Source: Algibacter luteus (GTDB lineage: Bacteria; Bacteroidota; Bacteroidia; Flavobacteriales; Flavobacteriaceae). From it: a DNA stretch of 64,000 nt. Below are positions 35,717-44,449 of this stretch, one piece after another. The notes under the pieces are model-generated. The model was not told the DNA's origin, did not search any database, and saw only the letters and a program-made list of their open reading frames with translations. Positions within the stretch are counted from its first letter, which is position 1, and each line of letters starts with the position of its first letter. A program made the translations under genes and the position numbers. The stretch is from assembly GCF_900141715.1 (NCBI RefSeq), contig NZ_FQYK01000003.1, forward strand, positions 165,847-229,846, given 5' to 3'.

Positions 35717-36184
35717 ATGAAACTTTCACAAGTAAAATTAATTTTAGAAGAACTGAATAACATTGCTTTTAAATTACCTAACGGAGACTTAGTTCCTAAG
35801 CATTTTCACGTTACCGAAGTTGGTAAAATCACTAAACACTTTATTGATTGTGGTGGTACAATTAGAAACGAGGAGGTTGTGAACTTTCAACTTTGGAATG
35901 CCAATGATTACGACCATAGATTGCATCCTGAAAAACTATTAAATATTATAAAACTTTCTGAAAACCAACTTAATATTGGTGATTTAGAGGTTGAAGTTGA
36001 ATATCAAGGAGAAACAATTGGAAAATTTGGACTTGATTTTGATGGGAAAGATTTCCTATTAACCTCAAAACAAACAGATTGTTTAGCTAAAGATAACTGT
36101 GGTATTCCTACTGAAAAAGTAAAAGTGAGAATGTCTGATTTGAATGATGAACCATGTTGCACACCAGACGGAAACTGCTGTTAA
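35717..36184 (+). CDS. DUF6428 family protein of arsenic operon
   Basis: 155 residues, soluble, no signal peptide. The N-terminal LVPKHFHVTEVGKITKHFIDCGG (about residues 22-44) and FQLW (about 53) identify the Bacteroidota family I know as DUF6428, commonly found next to arsR. The C-terminus carries two Cys-Cys pairs (PCCTPDGNCC) that could bind thiophilic metalloids. The function is untested; a metalloid-binding or chaperone role is inferred from context and cysteines. It lies between arsR and the arsenate reductase gene. Confidence 0.8.
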   Translation: MKLSQVKLILEELNNIAFKLPNGDLVPKHFHVTEVGKITKHFIDCGGTIRNEEVVNFQLWNANDYDHRLHPEKLLNIIKLSENQLNIGDLEVEVEYQGETIGKFGLDFDGKDFLLTSKQTDCLAKDNCGIPTEKVKVRMSDLNDEPCCTPDGNCC

Positions 36185-36225
36185 ATTATACTTTAAACAA
36201 ATAAATAACTCCAACTTAATCAACC

Positions 36226-36837
36226 ATGTATTCGGAAATTGAAAAATTAATCCAAACGTTACAACCTGAAACCATTTCAGAATCGCGTAAAACCATATTA
36301 CAACCTTTAATAGATTTTGTTCAACAGAAAGCAAACAACAATCAAGAGATAAGAATCAACTTTATTTGTACACACAATTCAAGAAGAAGTCACTTGTCTC
36401 AAGTATGGGCGCAAACAATGGCCAATTATTTTAATATTAAACAAGTGTTTTGTTATTCTGGCGGAACAGAAGCCACAGCGCTTTTTCCTATGGCTGCAGA
36501 AACCCTAAAAAAATCAGGGTTTCTGATTAAAACCATCTCTGAAGGTAGCAACCCGGTTTACAGTATAAAATATTCTGAAAATGCGCATCCAATTATTGGG
36601 TTTTCAAAAAAATTAGATGACGATTTTAATCCTAAATCTGAATTTGCAGCAATTATGACTTGTGATTCTGCCAATGAGGCCTGCCCTTTTGTTCCTGGAG
36701 CTGAAAAACGTATACCAATTACTTTTGAAGACCCTAAAGCATTTGATAACACACCGCTTCAAGCAGAAAAATACAATGAGCGTAGTCTTCAAATAGCTAC
36801 GGAATTATTTTATGTTTTTTCTCAAATTAAATCCTAA
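36226..36837 (+). CDS. arsC: Arsenate reductase, thioredoxin-coupled LMW-PTP type
   Basis: 203 residues. After about 40 extra N-terminal residues the P-loop FICTHNSRRS (CX5R, about residues 47-54) is seen. The second and third catalytic cysteines follow as CDSANEAC (about 146-153), spaced as in the S. aureus pI258 ArsC (Cys82/Cys89). It reduces arsenate to arsenite in the cytosol, which the next gene product exports. The gene ends 3 bases before the efflux gene. Confidence 0.92.
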   Translation: MYSEIEKLIQTLQPETISESRKTILQPLIDFVQQKANNNQEIRINFICTHNSRRSHLSQVWAQTMANYFNIKQVFCYSGGTEATALFPMAAETLKKSGFLIKTISEGSNPVYSIKYSENAHPIIGFSKKLDDDFNPKSEFAAIMTCDSANEACPFVPGAEKRIPITFEDPKAFDNTPLQAEKYNERSLQIATELFYVFSQIKS

Positions 36838-36840
36838 CAA

Positions 36841-37893
36841 ATGGCAACAAAAAAATTAAGTTTTTTAGACAGAAATTTAACCTTATGGATTTTTGTAGCC
36901 ATGGCCATTGGTGTTGCATTGGGTTACTTTATACCAACGTTTCCTAACATTATCAATTCATTTAACAGCGGAACCACCAATATTCCTATTGCTATCGGGT
37001 TAATTTTAATGATGTATCCGCCCTTAGCAAAAGTTAATTATGCGCTTTTGCCTAAAGTGTTTCGCAATGTTAAAATCTTGTCCATTTCTCTAATATTAAA
37101 CTGGATAATTGGCCCCGTTTTAATGTTTTTATTAGCCATTACCTTTTTACGTGATTATCCAGAATATATGGTTGGACTCATTTTAATTGGTCTTGCCCGA
37201 TGTATTGCCATGGTTTTAGTTTGGAATGATTTGGCCGAAGGTAGCAGTGAATATGGCGCAGGACTCGTTGCGCTAAACAGCATTTTTCAAGTTTTTGCTT
37301 ATAGCTTTTATGCATGGATTTTTATTACTGTTCTGCCTCCATATTTCGGATTTGAAGGCGCAATAGTAGATATTTCCATTGCAACCATAGCAGAAAGTGT
37401 TGCTATTTATTTAGGTATTCCGTTCCTTTTAGGGATTTTAAGTCGCGTTATACTCGTGAGATTAAAAGGCGAAGAATGGTATAGCAAAAAATTCATTCCA
37501 ACTATTTCTCCATTAACCTTAATCGCTTTATTATTTACTATTGTAGTGATGTTTTCACTTAAAGGCGAGTTAATTGTAGAAATCCCTATGGATGTATTAA
37601 TTATAGCAGTACCGCTACTCATTTATTTTACTCTAATGTTTATTATTGGGTTCTTTTTTACCAAAGCTTCTGGCGCCACCTATGATAAAACCGCTTCTGT
37701 AGCATTTACTGCAGCTGGAAACAACTTTGAGTTGGCTATAGCTGTTGCTATTGCAGTTTTCGGATTAAATTCAGGACAAGCTTTTGCGGGTGTTATAGGA
37801 CCATTAGTGGAAGTCCCAGCATTAATTTTATTAGTAAAAGTCTCGTTTTGGCTACGGAAAAAATATTTTCGCAAACCAGAATTAACCAGTTAG
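36841..37893 (+). CDS. acr3: Arsenite efflux transporter, ACR3 family
   Basis: 350 residues with 10 predicted membrane helices. The family-defining Cys lies in [12 protein letters not shown] (about residues 119-130), and the late helix [20 protein letters not shown] (about 283-302) followed by [10 protein letters not shown] is typical of ACR3 (bile-acid/Na symporter superfamily). It exports As(OH)3 through the inner membrane. It is last gene of the ars operon; its stop overlaps the stop of the convergent barrel gene by 3 bases, leaving no room for an intergenic terminator. Confidence 0.95.
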   Translation: MATKKLSFLDRNLTLWIFVAMAIGVALGYFIPTFPNIINSFNSGTTNIPIAIGLILMMYPPLAKVNYALLPKVFRNVKILSISLILNWIIGPVLMFLLAITFLRDYPEYMVGLILIGLARCIAMVLVWNDLAEGSSEYGAGLVALNSIFQVFAYSFYAWIFITVLPPYFGFEGAIVDISIATIAESVAIYLGIPFLLGILSRVILVRLKGEEWYSKKFIPTISPLTLIALLFTIVVMFSLKGELIVEIPMDVLIIAVPLLIYFTLMFIIGFFFTKASGATYDKTASVAFTAAGNNFELAIAVAIAVFGLNSGQAFAGVIGPLVEVPALILLVKVSFWLRKKYFRKPELTS

Positions 37894-38573
37894 AAAAAAG
37901 CTGTAGCGCCTAATACCAACATGGTCTGGTTTCCTTTAAAACGAGCATCGCCACCGGTGGTGTCTAAATTTTCACTCTCTAGTTTGCTCAAAATATTAGT
38001 AAACCCATAGATATATTGTGCTTTCAACTTAAAATTGCTAACACCTAATGAGGCACCAATAGCGCCATTAAAATTAAACTGAGAAATATTGGTAATATCT
38101 TGAGCGGTTAAATTACTGTAATTGTTTATGTAATACCCTTCTTGGTTTCTATCTTTAAATTCTAGCTTTCCGTTGTATTGCAACATGGGACCAACATCAA
38201 TAGTAAAATAATGCGGTATCACTTTTACATGCAACAACATAGCAACCTGTGCTGCAAACATTTTATATTCAATAAATTCTTCTTCAGAACTAATTAAAGC
38301 AGGTCTGCCTGAAATTTCAATTGTGCTTTCAGAAAGTTGCATGCCAAAACTTACGTTATACCACCTTACAGGAATATCTACGGTGGCGCTTATTCCACCT
38401 ACGAATCCGTTCGCCTCTTTCGTTTTAAAATTATCAGTAACAATATTAAATTTAGTAAGGCCACCGGTTATTCCAAATCCATTGGTAATTGGGTATTTTC
38501 CCTTTTGGGAATAACTTTTTGTAACAAAACATATAGCTAAAGCTACTAATAAGAAAAGTTTATTAATTTTCAT
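37890..38573 (-). CDS. Outer-membrane beta-barrel protein (PorT-like family)
   Basis: 227 residues with a signal peptide ([23 protein letters not shown]). Alternating hydrophobic strands ending in aromatic residues fill the rest, closing with [11 protein letters not shown], whose terminal Phe fits insertion by BAM. This is the pattern of small eight-stranded porin-like barrels annotated in Bacteroidota as outer membrane beta-barrel / PorT family. The function is unknown. It is convergent with acr3 and divergent from the SPFH gene. Confidence 0.75.
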   Translation of the reverse strand: MKINKLFLLVALAICFVTKSYSQKGKYPITNGFGITGGLTKFNIVTDNFKTKEANGFVGGISATVDIPVRWYNVSFGMQLSESTIEISGRPALISSEEEFIEYKMFAAQVAMLLHVKVIPHYFTIDVGPMLQYNGKLEFKDRNQEGYYINNYSNLTAQDITNISQFNFNGAIGASLGVSNFKLKAQYIYGFTNILSKLESENLDTTGGDARFKGNQTMLVLGATAFF

Positions 38574-38646
38574 TCTGTTTCAGGGTTAAATGCCCAAATA
38601 TAGCGTAAATTAGTAAACCTATTTGTTAACCATTAAATTATTAGTC

Positions 38647-39567
38647 ATGAACTTCGTTTTACTTCCATTCATTATCTTGGGCTTAGTTATATTAATTTCG
38701 TCCTTTTTTATAGTTAAACAACAAACCGCAGCCATAATAGAACGCTTTGGTAGGTTTCAAAGTATCCGTCAATCTGGATTACAATTAAAAATTCCATTAG
38801 TAGATAAAGTGGCAGGCAAACTAAGTTTAAAAATTCAGCAATTAGATGTAATAATAGAAACCAAAACGCTTGATGATGTGTTTGTACGCTTAAAAGTTTC
38901 GGTACAGTATAAGGTTATAAAATTGAAGGTTTACGATGCCTTTTATAAACTAGACTATCCGCACGAACAAATTACAAGTTATGTATTTGATGTAGTTCGA
39001 GCTGAAGTACCTAAAATGAAACTTGATGATGTATTTGTGAAAAAAGATGACATTGCATTAGCTGTAAAAGCCGAATTAAATGATGCGATGTTAGATTACG
39101 GTTTTGATATCATTAAAACCTTAGTTACGGATATTGATCCAGATTCTCAGGTGAAACAGGCCATGAACCGAATTAATGCTTCTGAACGTGAAAAAATAGC
39201 AGCACAATTTGAAGGAGATGCGGCCCGTATTTTAATAGTTGAAAAAGCAAAAGCTGAAGCGGAAAGTAAGCGTTTACAAGGACAAGGTATTGCAGACCAA
39301 CGTCGTGAAATTGCACGTGGATTAGAAGAGTCGGTAGAGGTTTTAAACCGTGTTGGTATTAATAGTCAAGAAGCCTCTGCATTAATTGTTGTAACACAAC
39401 ATTATGATACCTTACAATCTCTAGGTGAAGAGACCAATAGCAACCTTATTTTACTTCCTAACGCACCACAAGCAGGAAGCAATATGCTAAACGACATGGT
39501 AGCGAGTTTTGCCGCAAGTAACCAAATTGGTGAAGCCATGAAAGCTGCTAAGAAAAAGAAAGAGTAA
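38647..39567 (+). CDS. SPFH/Band 7 (stomatin-like, paraslipin) protein
   Basis: 306 residues from ATG 38647 (a TTG at 38623 is in frame but less likely). One N-terminal membrane helix (residues about 3-22) is followed by the SPFH domain: VKQQTAAIIERFGRFQ, KTLDDVFVRLKVSVQYKV, YVFDVVRAEVP. Then comes a long helical region with RINASEREKIAAQFEGDAA and the ADQRREIARGLEES segment typical of stomatin/QmcA-type proteins. It forms oligomeric membrane scaffolds. It stands alone, closed by a terminator at 39592-39620. Confidence 0.93.
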   Translation: MNFVLLPFIILGLVILISSFFIVKQQTAAIIERFGRFQSIRQSGLQLKIPLVDKVAGKLSLKIQQLDVIIETKTLDDVFVRLKVSVQYKVIKLKVYDAFYKLDYPHEQITSYVFDVVRAEVPKMKLDDVFVKKDDIALAVKAELNDAMLDYGFDIIKTLVTDIDPDSQVKQAMNRINASEREKIAAQFEGDAARILIVEKAKAEAESKRLQGQGIADQRREIARGLEESVEVLNRVGINSQEASALIVVTQHYDTLQSLGEETNSNLILLPNAPQAGSNMLNDMVASFAASNQIGEAMKAAKKKKE

Positions 39568-39591
39568 TTAAATTAAAACATAGGCACACCC

Positions 39592-39620
39592 AAACCTTCA
39601 ATTGTAAAATTTGAAGGTTT
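39592..39620 (+). terminator. Terminator of the SPFH gene
   Basis: AAACCTTCAA and TTGAAGGTTT form a 10-bp stem with a 9-base loop followed by a T-rich run, 25 bases after the stop codon. Confidence 0.85.
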
Positions 39621-39621
39621 T

Positions 39622-39834
39622 TTATTTTCTGTTTTTACCATAACTCTGAATTAACTCTTTTAAAGTTTCTCTGTAATCTTCAAGAGATTTCATATCCATC
39701 GAACTATTTTCGTTGCCGTGTGGTAATGTACTTCTAGTTTCATCAAGATATTTTAGAAGTTCAGGATAGTCCTGTTCGATTTCTAGAGTTAAGGCAGAAA
39801 TTTCACTAAGCACGTTTGTTTTTAGCTTTTCCAT
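39622..39834 (-). CDS. Small helical protein of unknown function
   Basis: 70 residues, acidic-basic, predicted to be all helical with heptad-like spacing (VLSEISALTLEIEQDYPELLKYLDETRSTL) and no signal peptide or membrane segment. It begins with ATG 39834 and its stop lies 2 bases from the terminator stem of the SPFH gene, which could also end this leftward transcript. I do not recognise a named family. The reading frame is not a shadow of another gene. Confidence 0.6.
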   Translation of the reverse strand: MEKLKTNVLSEISALTLEIEQDYPELLKYLDETRSTLPHGNENSSMDMKSLEDYRETLKELIQSYGKNRK

Positions 39835-39887
39835 AATCCTTAAATTACTAATTTTTAAACAAAAACTATCTTAAAGAATTACTAAAA

Positions 39888-41075
39888 TTATTTAAACGGA
39901 TGGCGTTCCTCCCAGGTTTGTATTGGGTTCATATACTTCACGATACCCTTTAAAAGTGTATTGGCTATAAAGTTATTGGTGTGATTTAAATACACATGCA
40001 TGGTGTGTGGTTTGGCTCCTATAGAGCTTTTTATTTCCATGGCTGTTCTTGCAAAAACTATGGTTTTAAATCCGTTATCAATTCCAAAAGAAGCCATATT
40101 AAAAAGCATGTTTAAGTACATTTGATATTGGTGCTGAAGCGCTTTATTATAACCTAAAAAATAGGTTTCTAAGATTTCATTATTTAAAATCAGCGTGTAA
40201 AAACCTACCAATTGATCTTTTGAAAAAACTCCAAAAACTCTAAATTTATCTTTTAAATGCGTTTTTAATTCATAAAAATGATTTGCATTTAACTTGAACG
40301 AATTAACCCGAGCATTATCTGATACGTTTTCATATAAATCAAAAATGATATCCTCATGTGCTTTCAGAAAGGATTCATCTAACTCTTTAAAAGTAAGATT
40401 CGTGGCTTTTTTTCTAGCGGTTTGGTAACGCCGTTTGTACTTTTTGTTGAAGGCAGAAATATAATCTTCCGTACTTCTCCATGACTTAGGAATATTTAAA
40501 ATCATATTGGGTTGTACTTGAATCTTATAAAGATTATTGGTTTCAAAGAAGTCTAAACTTTCATGAATGCTGTCAGTCTCAAAATAATCTTTAAACACAA
40601 TGATGCGTACTTTTTTATTGAATTTCAGTTTAATTTCTTCAATCAAAGCATTCAGTGCTTTTTCTATTTGGTATAAATAATCGGATTGTGAAATGGCATG
40701 GTCAATAAAGTAAATTCCGTGCTGCCCAGTATGCATCAAATTCCCAACTACCAAAGCGTTTCCTTTAACTATTTTAGAAATCATTTGTTTAGCAAACTGC
40801 TTTAAACCATTGGTATTACTTTTTCTAAAAATATCATCAGCATACATTTGCACACGCTGAATGATAGCAATACCAACTAATTTCTGGTTATTAAAAACAC
40901 CTACGTAATATGCCGTTATATTTGTTGGAAAAGACTTTTCTAGTCCTTCTAAAAAACTAGATTTTAAAAAAATATCGTTAGTAGGTAGCTTATCCCAAGA
41001 TTCGGGAAGTTGGCTAACACTATTATATATTTTGAATTGTATCAATAGAAAAATAAAAGACCGAAAATTAAACAT
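39888..41075 (-). CDS. GNAT/FemAB-fold acyltransferase-like protein (BioF2-like)
   Basis: 395 residues, soluble. Two tandem GNAT-like halves can be made out. The N-terminal one has YYVGVFNNQKLVGIAIIQRV (about residues 56-75), and the C-terminal one has FRVFGVFSKDQLVGFYTLILNNEILETYFLGY (about 275-306). Between them lies the basic segment NKKYKRRYQTARKKA (about 211-225), common in FemAB/BioF2-type transferases. The acyl donor and acceptor are unknown. It is monocistronic by appearance. Confidence 0.65.
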   Translation of the reverse strand: MFNFRSFIFLLIQFKIYNSVSQLPESWDKLPTNDIFLKSSFLEGLEKSFPTNITAYYVGVFNNQKLVGIAIIQRVQMYADDIFRKSNTNGLKQFAKQMISKIVKGNALVVGNLMHTGQHGIYFIDHAISQSDYLYQIEKALNALIEEIKLKFNKKVRIIVFKDYFETDSIHESLDFFETNNLYKIQVQPNMILNIPKSWRSTEDYISAFNKKYKRRYQTARKKATNLTFKELDESFLKAHEDIIFDLYENVSDNARVNSFKLNANHFYELKTHLKDKFRVFGVFSKDQLVGFYTLILNNEILETYFLGYNKALQHQYQMYLNMLFNMASFGIDNGFKTIVFARTAMEIKSSIGAKPHTMHVYLNHTNNFIANTLLKGIVKYMNPIQTWEERHPFK

Positions 41076-41112
41076 CTTCAGTCTTTAAATATGTTAAAAC
41101 ATTACAAAAAGA

Positions 41113-41598
41113 TTATCTCCATGCGCAAATAATCCCTCCCATAAGGCCTAAAGTTACAATCCAATAACCAGCGTTTATAAAAATATATTTTGCGCTTTTA
41201 CGCTCAAACAACGCATTAGTGCCAAGAATTGGTAAGGCAATAAATACGCCTGTTAATACACCATGAAAAACCCCATGTTTAAAGGTCCTGAAAGCATCCC
41301 CATAATCGGCCATAATAGCTTCATAAGATGGTAATGCAACCGATGGGTCTCCTCCAATTAAACTAAACACACCCATTTGATGAATTACAATTCCAGGAAG
41401 CGCTGTTGATAATAAAAACGCAAATACGAGTGCTAATCCGAAGATTTTAAGCATATTACCACCTTTTACATCTTCTTCTGTCATGCCTGCGGATTTCATC
41501 CAAGCATTGCCAAAAACTTTTGGGTTGTACCAAATAAAACCGACAAATAATGCCGAAACTGCTGCAACAAGCATTGCAACGGGATTTAATAATTCCAT
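41113..41598 (-). CDS. DUF1761 family membrane protein
   Basis: 161 residues with four membrane helices. The N-terminal segment FVGFIWYNPKVFGNAWMKSAG (about residues 20-40), with the W-Y-x-P and F-G-x-x-W positions, is the hallmark of DUF1761. The function is unknown. It is separated from glnS upstream by 128 bases and faces the same way. No export or binding motif is visible beyond the helices. Confidence 0.85.
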   Translation of the reverse strand: MELLNPVAMLVAAVSALFVGFIWYNPKVFGNAWMKSAGMTEEDVKGGNMLKIFGLALVFAFLLSTALPGIVIHQMGVFSLIGGDPSVALPSYEAIMADYGDAFRTFKHGVFHGVLTGVFIALPILGTNALFERKSAKYIFINAGYWIVTLGLMGGIICAWR

Positions 41599-41726
41599 AA
41601 TTATATTAGTTAGTTGTTAGAACTTAAATGTACAAAAAAATTCATAACAGTATAAAACTAGTCTATTTATTCAATTTCAAATAATTGAAAATAAACCAGT
41701 TAGTGAACCAACTCATCTTTAATTAA

Positions 41727-43724
41727 TTATGAAATAGCTTGAGCCTCTTCAACCAATAACATGTTTTTATCCTCTAGAGCTTTTTCAATAAAAGCCTCTA
41801 TAGCTTCATTTTTTTCTAAACCATTTTCTAACAACACACCAAGCGTAATCATGGTAATGATTCGAGTTCCAGATTTTTTAAGCGCAGTGTTAAATAATGG
41901 CTCAACATCTTCATAAGTTACATTTTTTGCCAGTTCCTTAATTTCTGCTTTTACCTTTGCTTGCTTGTCTTCAGGCAATCTGTCGTACTTTTTACCATAC
42001 GATTTAATCTGCTCAATGGCGGGTCGGTTATTTTGATGTGGTTGCTTTTGTTGGTTTTGATTTGAGTTTTGTTTGGGTTTAACCTTGGCCCAAGTATCAC
42101 GTAAACCAACTGTTTTATTAAATACTAACTTTTCTGCAGATGAGTCATGGTCAACATTAAAATAACCTACACGTTGAAACTGAAATCTATCACCAATTTT
42201 AGCATCTTTTAAACTAGGTTCAACATAAGCTTCTACAATTTTTAAAGAATTAGGGTTTAAAAACTCCATAAAATCTTTGTCTTGATAACTGTCTGGTGCT
42301 TCATCTAGAAATAAACGATCATACTCTCTCACTTCAGCCTTAATAGCATGTGCTATAGATACCCAATGCAACGTACCTTTTACTTTTTTAGAAGTATCTT
42401 CAGAGTAGGTGCAATGAATTTCTGTGATGTTGCCTTCAGCATCTTTTACAACACTTTCGGCTTTTATGATGTACGCATTTTTTAGTCGGACTTCACCTCC
42501 AAGTTTCAATCTAAAATATTTATTCCCTGCTTCTTCTTTAAAATCTTCTTTTTCAATATAAAGCTCTCGTGAAAAAGGTACTTTCCTAAAGCCAGCACTT
42601 TCATCTTCTTGATTATTTTCAGCATCCATCCATTCCACTTTACCTTCAGGATAATTGGTTATAACCACCTTCACAGGATCTAATACCGCCATAACACGTG
42701 GCGCTGTTTTGTTTAAATCTTCGCGAATACAGAACTCTAATAGTGATACATCAATAACATTATCTCGTTTAGCAACACCTACGGTTTCAACAAATTTTCT
42801 TAGTGAATACGGTGTATACCCTCTTCGGCGCAAGCCAGAAATTGTTGGCATTCTGGGGTCGTCCCAACCTTTTACAATACCATCTTCTACTAGTTTAAGT
42901 AACTTACGCTTACTCATAATGGTATAGCTTAAGTTTAAACGTGCAAATTCTCGCTGTTTTGGTCTTAGTTTACTTGAGTCTACTATTTGGTCTAGAAACC
43001 AATCGTAAAGCTCTCTATGAGGCTTAAACTCAAGTGAACATAAAGAATGTGAAACTTGTTCTATATAATCACTTTCACCATGAGTCCAATCATACATGGG
43101 GTAAATACACCATTTATCATCGGTTCTGTGATGATGTTTCTTTAAAATACGATACATTATAGGGTCGCGCATCAACATATTAGTGTGCTGCATGTCTATT
43201 TTTGCTCGTAAAATATGCTCGCCTTCGTCAAATTCACCGGCTTTCATTCTTTCGAATAAATCTAGGTTTTCCTCAATGCTTCTATTTCTAAAAGGGCCAT
43301 CGACACCAGGTTGTGTTGGGGTTCCTTTTTGTTCTGCCATTGCTTCGCTAGATTGTGAGTCTACATAGGCCTTTCCTTCCTTTATTAAGTAAACTGCCCA
43401 ATCATATAACTGTTGAAAATAATCAGATGAATACAGTTCCTTATCCCATTTATATCCTAACCAAGCTACATCTTCCTTGATGGCATCAACATATTCTTGT
43501 TCTTCTTTAGCAGGATTGGTATCGTCAAATCGAAGATTTACAGGCGCATTATAGCTTTCGCCCAAACCAAAACTTATACCAATAGCTTTGGTATGCCCAA
43601 TATGCAAATACCCATTAGGCTCTGGTGGAAAACGAAATCGTAAATCGTTTTTATCCATGCCATTTGCCAAATCTTCTTCTATAATTTGCTCTATAAAATT
43701 GAGCGATTTTCTTTCTTCAGACAT
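41727..43724 (-). CDS. glnS: Glutaminyl-tRNA synthetase with C-terminal extension
   Basis: 665 residues; the E. coli enzyme has about 555. The class I motifs are PPEPNGYLHIGHTKAI (about residues 31-46) and IMSKRK (about 270). The anticodon-binding beta barrels end near residue 565 at VGLRDTWAKV. A Gln/Asn-rich linker (NSNQNQQKQPHQNN) then leads to about 85 helical residues that look like a separate small domain. It charges tRNA-Gln directly, so the gatCAB route is not needed for Gln. Divergent from folB. Confidence 0.95.
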   Translation of the reverse strand: MSEERKSLNFIEQIIEEDLANGMDKNDLRFRFPPEPNGYLHIGHTKAIGISFGLGESYNAPVNLRFDDTNPAKEEQEYVDAIKEDVAWLGYKWDKELYSSDYFQQLYDWAVYLIKEGKAYVDSQSSEAMAEQKGTPTQPGVDGPFRNRSIEENLDLFERMKAGEFDEGEHILRAKIDMQHTNMLMRDPIMYRILKKHHHRTDDKWCIYPMYDWTHGESDYIEQVSHSLCSLEFKPHRELYDWFLDQIVDSSKLRPKQREFARLNLSYTIMSKRKLLKLVEDGIVKGWDDPRMPTISGLRRRGYTPYSLRKFVETVGVAKRDNVIDVSLLEFCIREDLNKTAPRVMAVLDPVKVVITNYPEGKVEWMDAENNQEDESAGFRKVPFSRELYIEKEDFKEEAGNKYFRLKLGGEVRLKNAYIIKAESVVKDAEGNITEIHCTYSEDTSKKVKGTLHWVSIAHAIKAEVREYDRLFLDEAPDSYQDKDFMEFLNPNSLKIVEAYVEPSLKDAKIGDRFQFQRVGYFNVDHDSSAEKLVFNKTVGLRDTWAKVKPKQNSNQNQQKQPHQNNRPAIEQIKSYGKKYDRLPEDKQAKVKAEIKELAKNVTYEDVEPLFNTALKKSGTRIITMITLGVLLENGLEKNEAIEAFIEKALEDKNMLLVEEAQAIS

Positions 43725-43773
43725 AAAAAATAAAACTGTTAGGAATTAGCTCAACAAAAACCAACCCATTACA

Positions 43774-43804
43774 CAAAAATATTGTGCAAAATTAGGTAAT
43801 TTTG
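43774..43804. promoter_or_regulatory. Back-to-back promoter -7 boxes for glnS and folB
   Basis: Minus strand TATTTTTG (43774-43781) lies 49 bases before the glnS ATG. Plus strand TAATTTTG (43797-43804) lies 20 bases before the folB ATG. Both match TAnnTTTG; neither has a clean -33 box, so the two transcripts may compete for the same 100-base gap. Confidence 0.35.
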
Positions 43805-43824
43805 ATGACTTAAATTGTTTGACA

Positions 43825-44187
43825 ATGGGAATTATTAAAGTTGAAAACATTCGCGTATTCGCTTATCATGGTTGTTTAAAAGAGGAAACCAAAATAGGCA
43901 GCGACTATCGTGTAGATTTGGAAGTTAAAGCCGATTTACAAACTTCTGCTGTTACAGATAAACTCAATGATACTGTGGATTACGTGTTTCTGAATAGAAT
44001 CATAAAAGAAGAAATGAATATAGCCTCGCATCTTCTTGAAACCGTTGCTAAACGTATATTAAATAGAATTTTTAAAGAAGATAAACTTGTAAAAAAAGCC
44101 ACGGTTTGGGTTAGTAAATTAAATCCGCCAATAGGAGGGGATGTTGAAAAGGTGACCATTAAAATGACCGATAAGCGTAAAAAGTGA
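43825..44187 (+). CDS. folB: Dihydroneopterin aldolase
   Basis: 120 residues from ATG 43825. Family motifs are IRVFAYHGCLKEE (about residues 8-20, with the active-site Tyr and Glu) and YVFLNRIIKEEM (about 53-64). Then SHLLETVAKRILNRI and the C-terminal KLNPPIGGDVEKVTI follow. It cleaves 7,8-dihydroneopterin to 6-hydroxymethyl-dihydropterin in folate synthesis. It is upstream of tRNA-Cys, whose own promoter begins just after the folB stop. Confidence 0.95.
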   Translation: MGIIKVENIRVFAYHGCLKEETKIGSDYRVDLEVKADLQTSAVTDKLNDTVDYVFLNRIIKEEMNIASHLLETVAKRILNRIFKEDKLVKKATVWVSKLNPPIGGDVEKVTIKMTDKRKK

Positions 44188-44196
44188 TTTTAACTA

Positions 44197-44225
44197 TTGA
44201 AACATCGCAATTTTTTTTACATTTG
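44197..44225 (+). promoter_or_regulatory. Promoter for tRNA-Cys
   Basis: TTG (44197-44199), an 18-base spacer and TACATTTG (44218-44225) match the Bacteroidota promoter. The leader to the mature tRNA 5' end would be about 70 bases. Confidence 0.5.
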
Positions 44226-44302
44226 CAGCAGATTTTTGCCAGCAGGTGAGAATGCATAATTCAGGAGGTTTTTAAATAACATTCTGAAAAATAAAAGATA
44301 AT

Positions 44303-44373
44303 GGCGTCGTGGCCGAGTGGCTAGGCAGAGGTCTGCAAAACCTTGTACAGCGGTTCGAATCCGCTCGACGCCT
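44303..44373 (+). tRNA. tRNA-Cys (GCA anticodon)
   Basis: 71-base cloverleaf. The acceptor arms GGCGTCG / CGACGCC pair fully, the D stem is GCC/GGC, the anticodon loop CTGCAAA contains GCA, and the T arm is AGCGG-TTCGAAT-CCGCT. The discriminator base is T (U73), as required for Cys identity. CCA is not encoded and must be added. A hairpin terminator follows after 3 bases. Confidence 0.97.
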
Positions 44374-44376
44374 CTA

Positions 44377-44402
44377 AAACCTTCAACTTCTGTTGAGGGT
44401 TT
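44377..44402 (+). terminator. Terminator of tRNA-Cys
   Basis: AAACCTTCAAC and GTTGAGGGTTT form an 11-bp stem (one G-T pair) around a TTCT loop and lead into seven T residues. Confidence 0.82.
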
Positions 44403-44449
44403 TTTTATTTTATTTATTGATCACTGAAAATACTTTGAAATAAAAAGGC

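Noticed and set aside
41640-41700. TTTCAAATAATTGAAA-type inverted repeat after glnS as a terminator
   Set aside because: The stem is all A/T apart from two pairs and has no T-run in the right place; too weak to call.
41727-42060. GlnRS-YqeY fusion
   Set aside because: The C-terminal 85 residues lack the YqeY pattern I know and are shorter than that domain, so I record only an unassigned extension.
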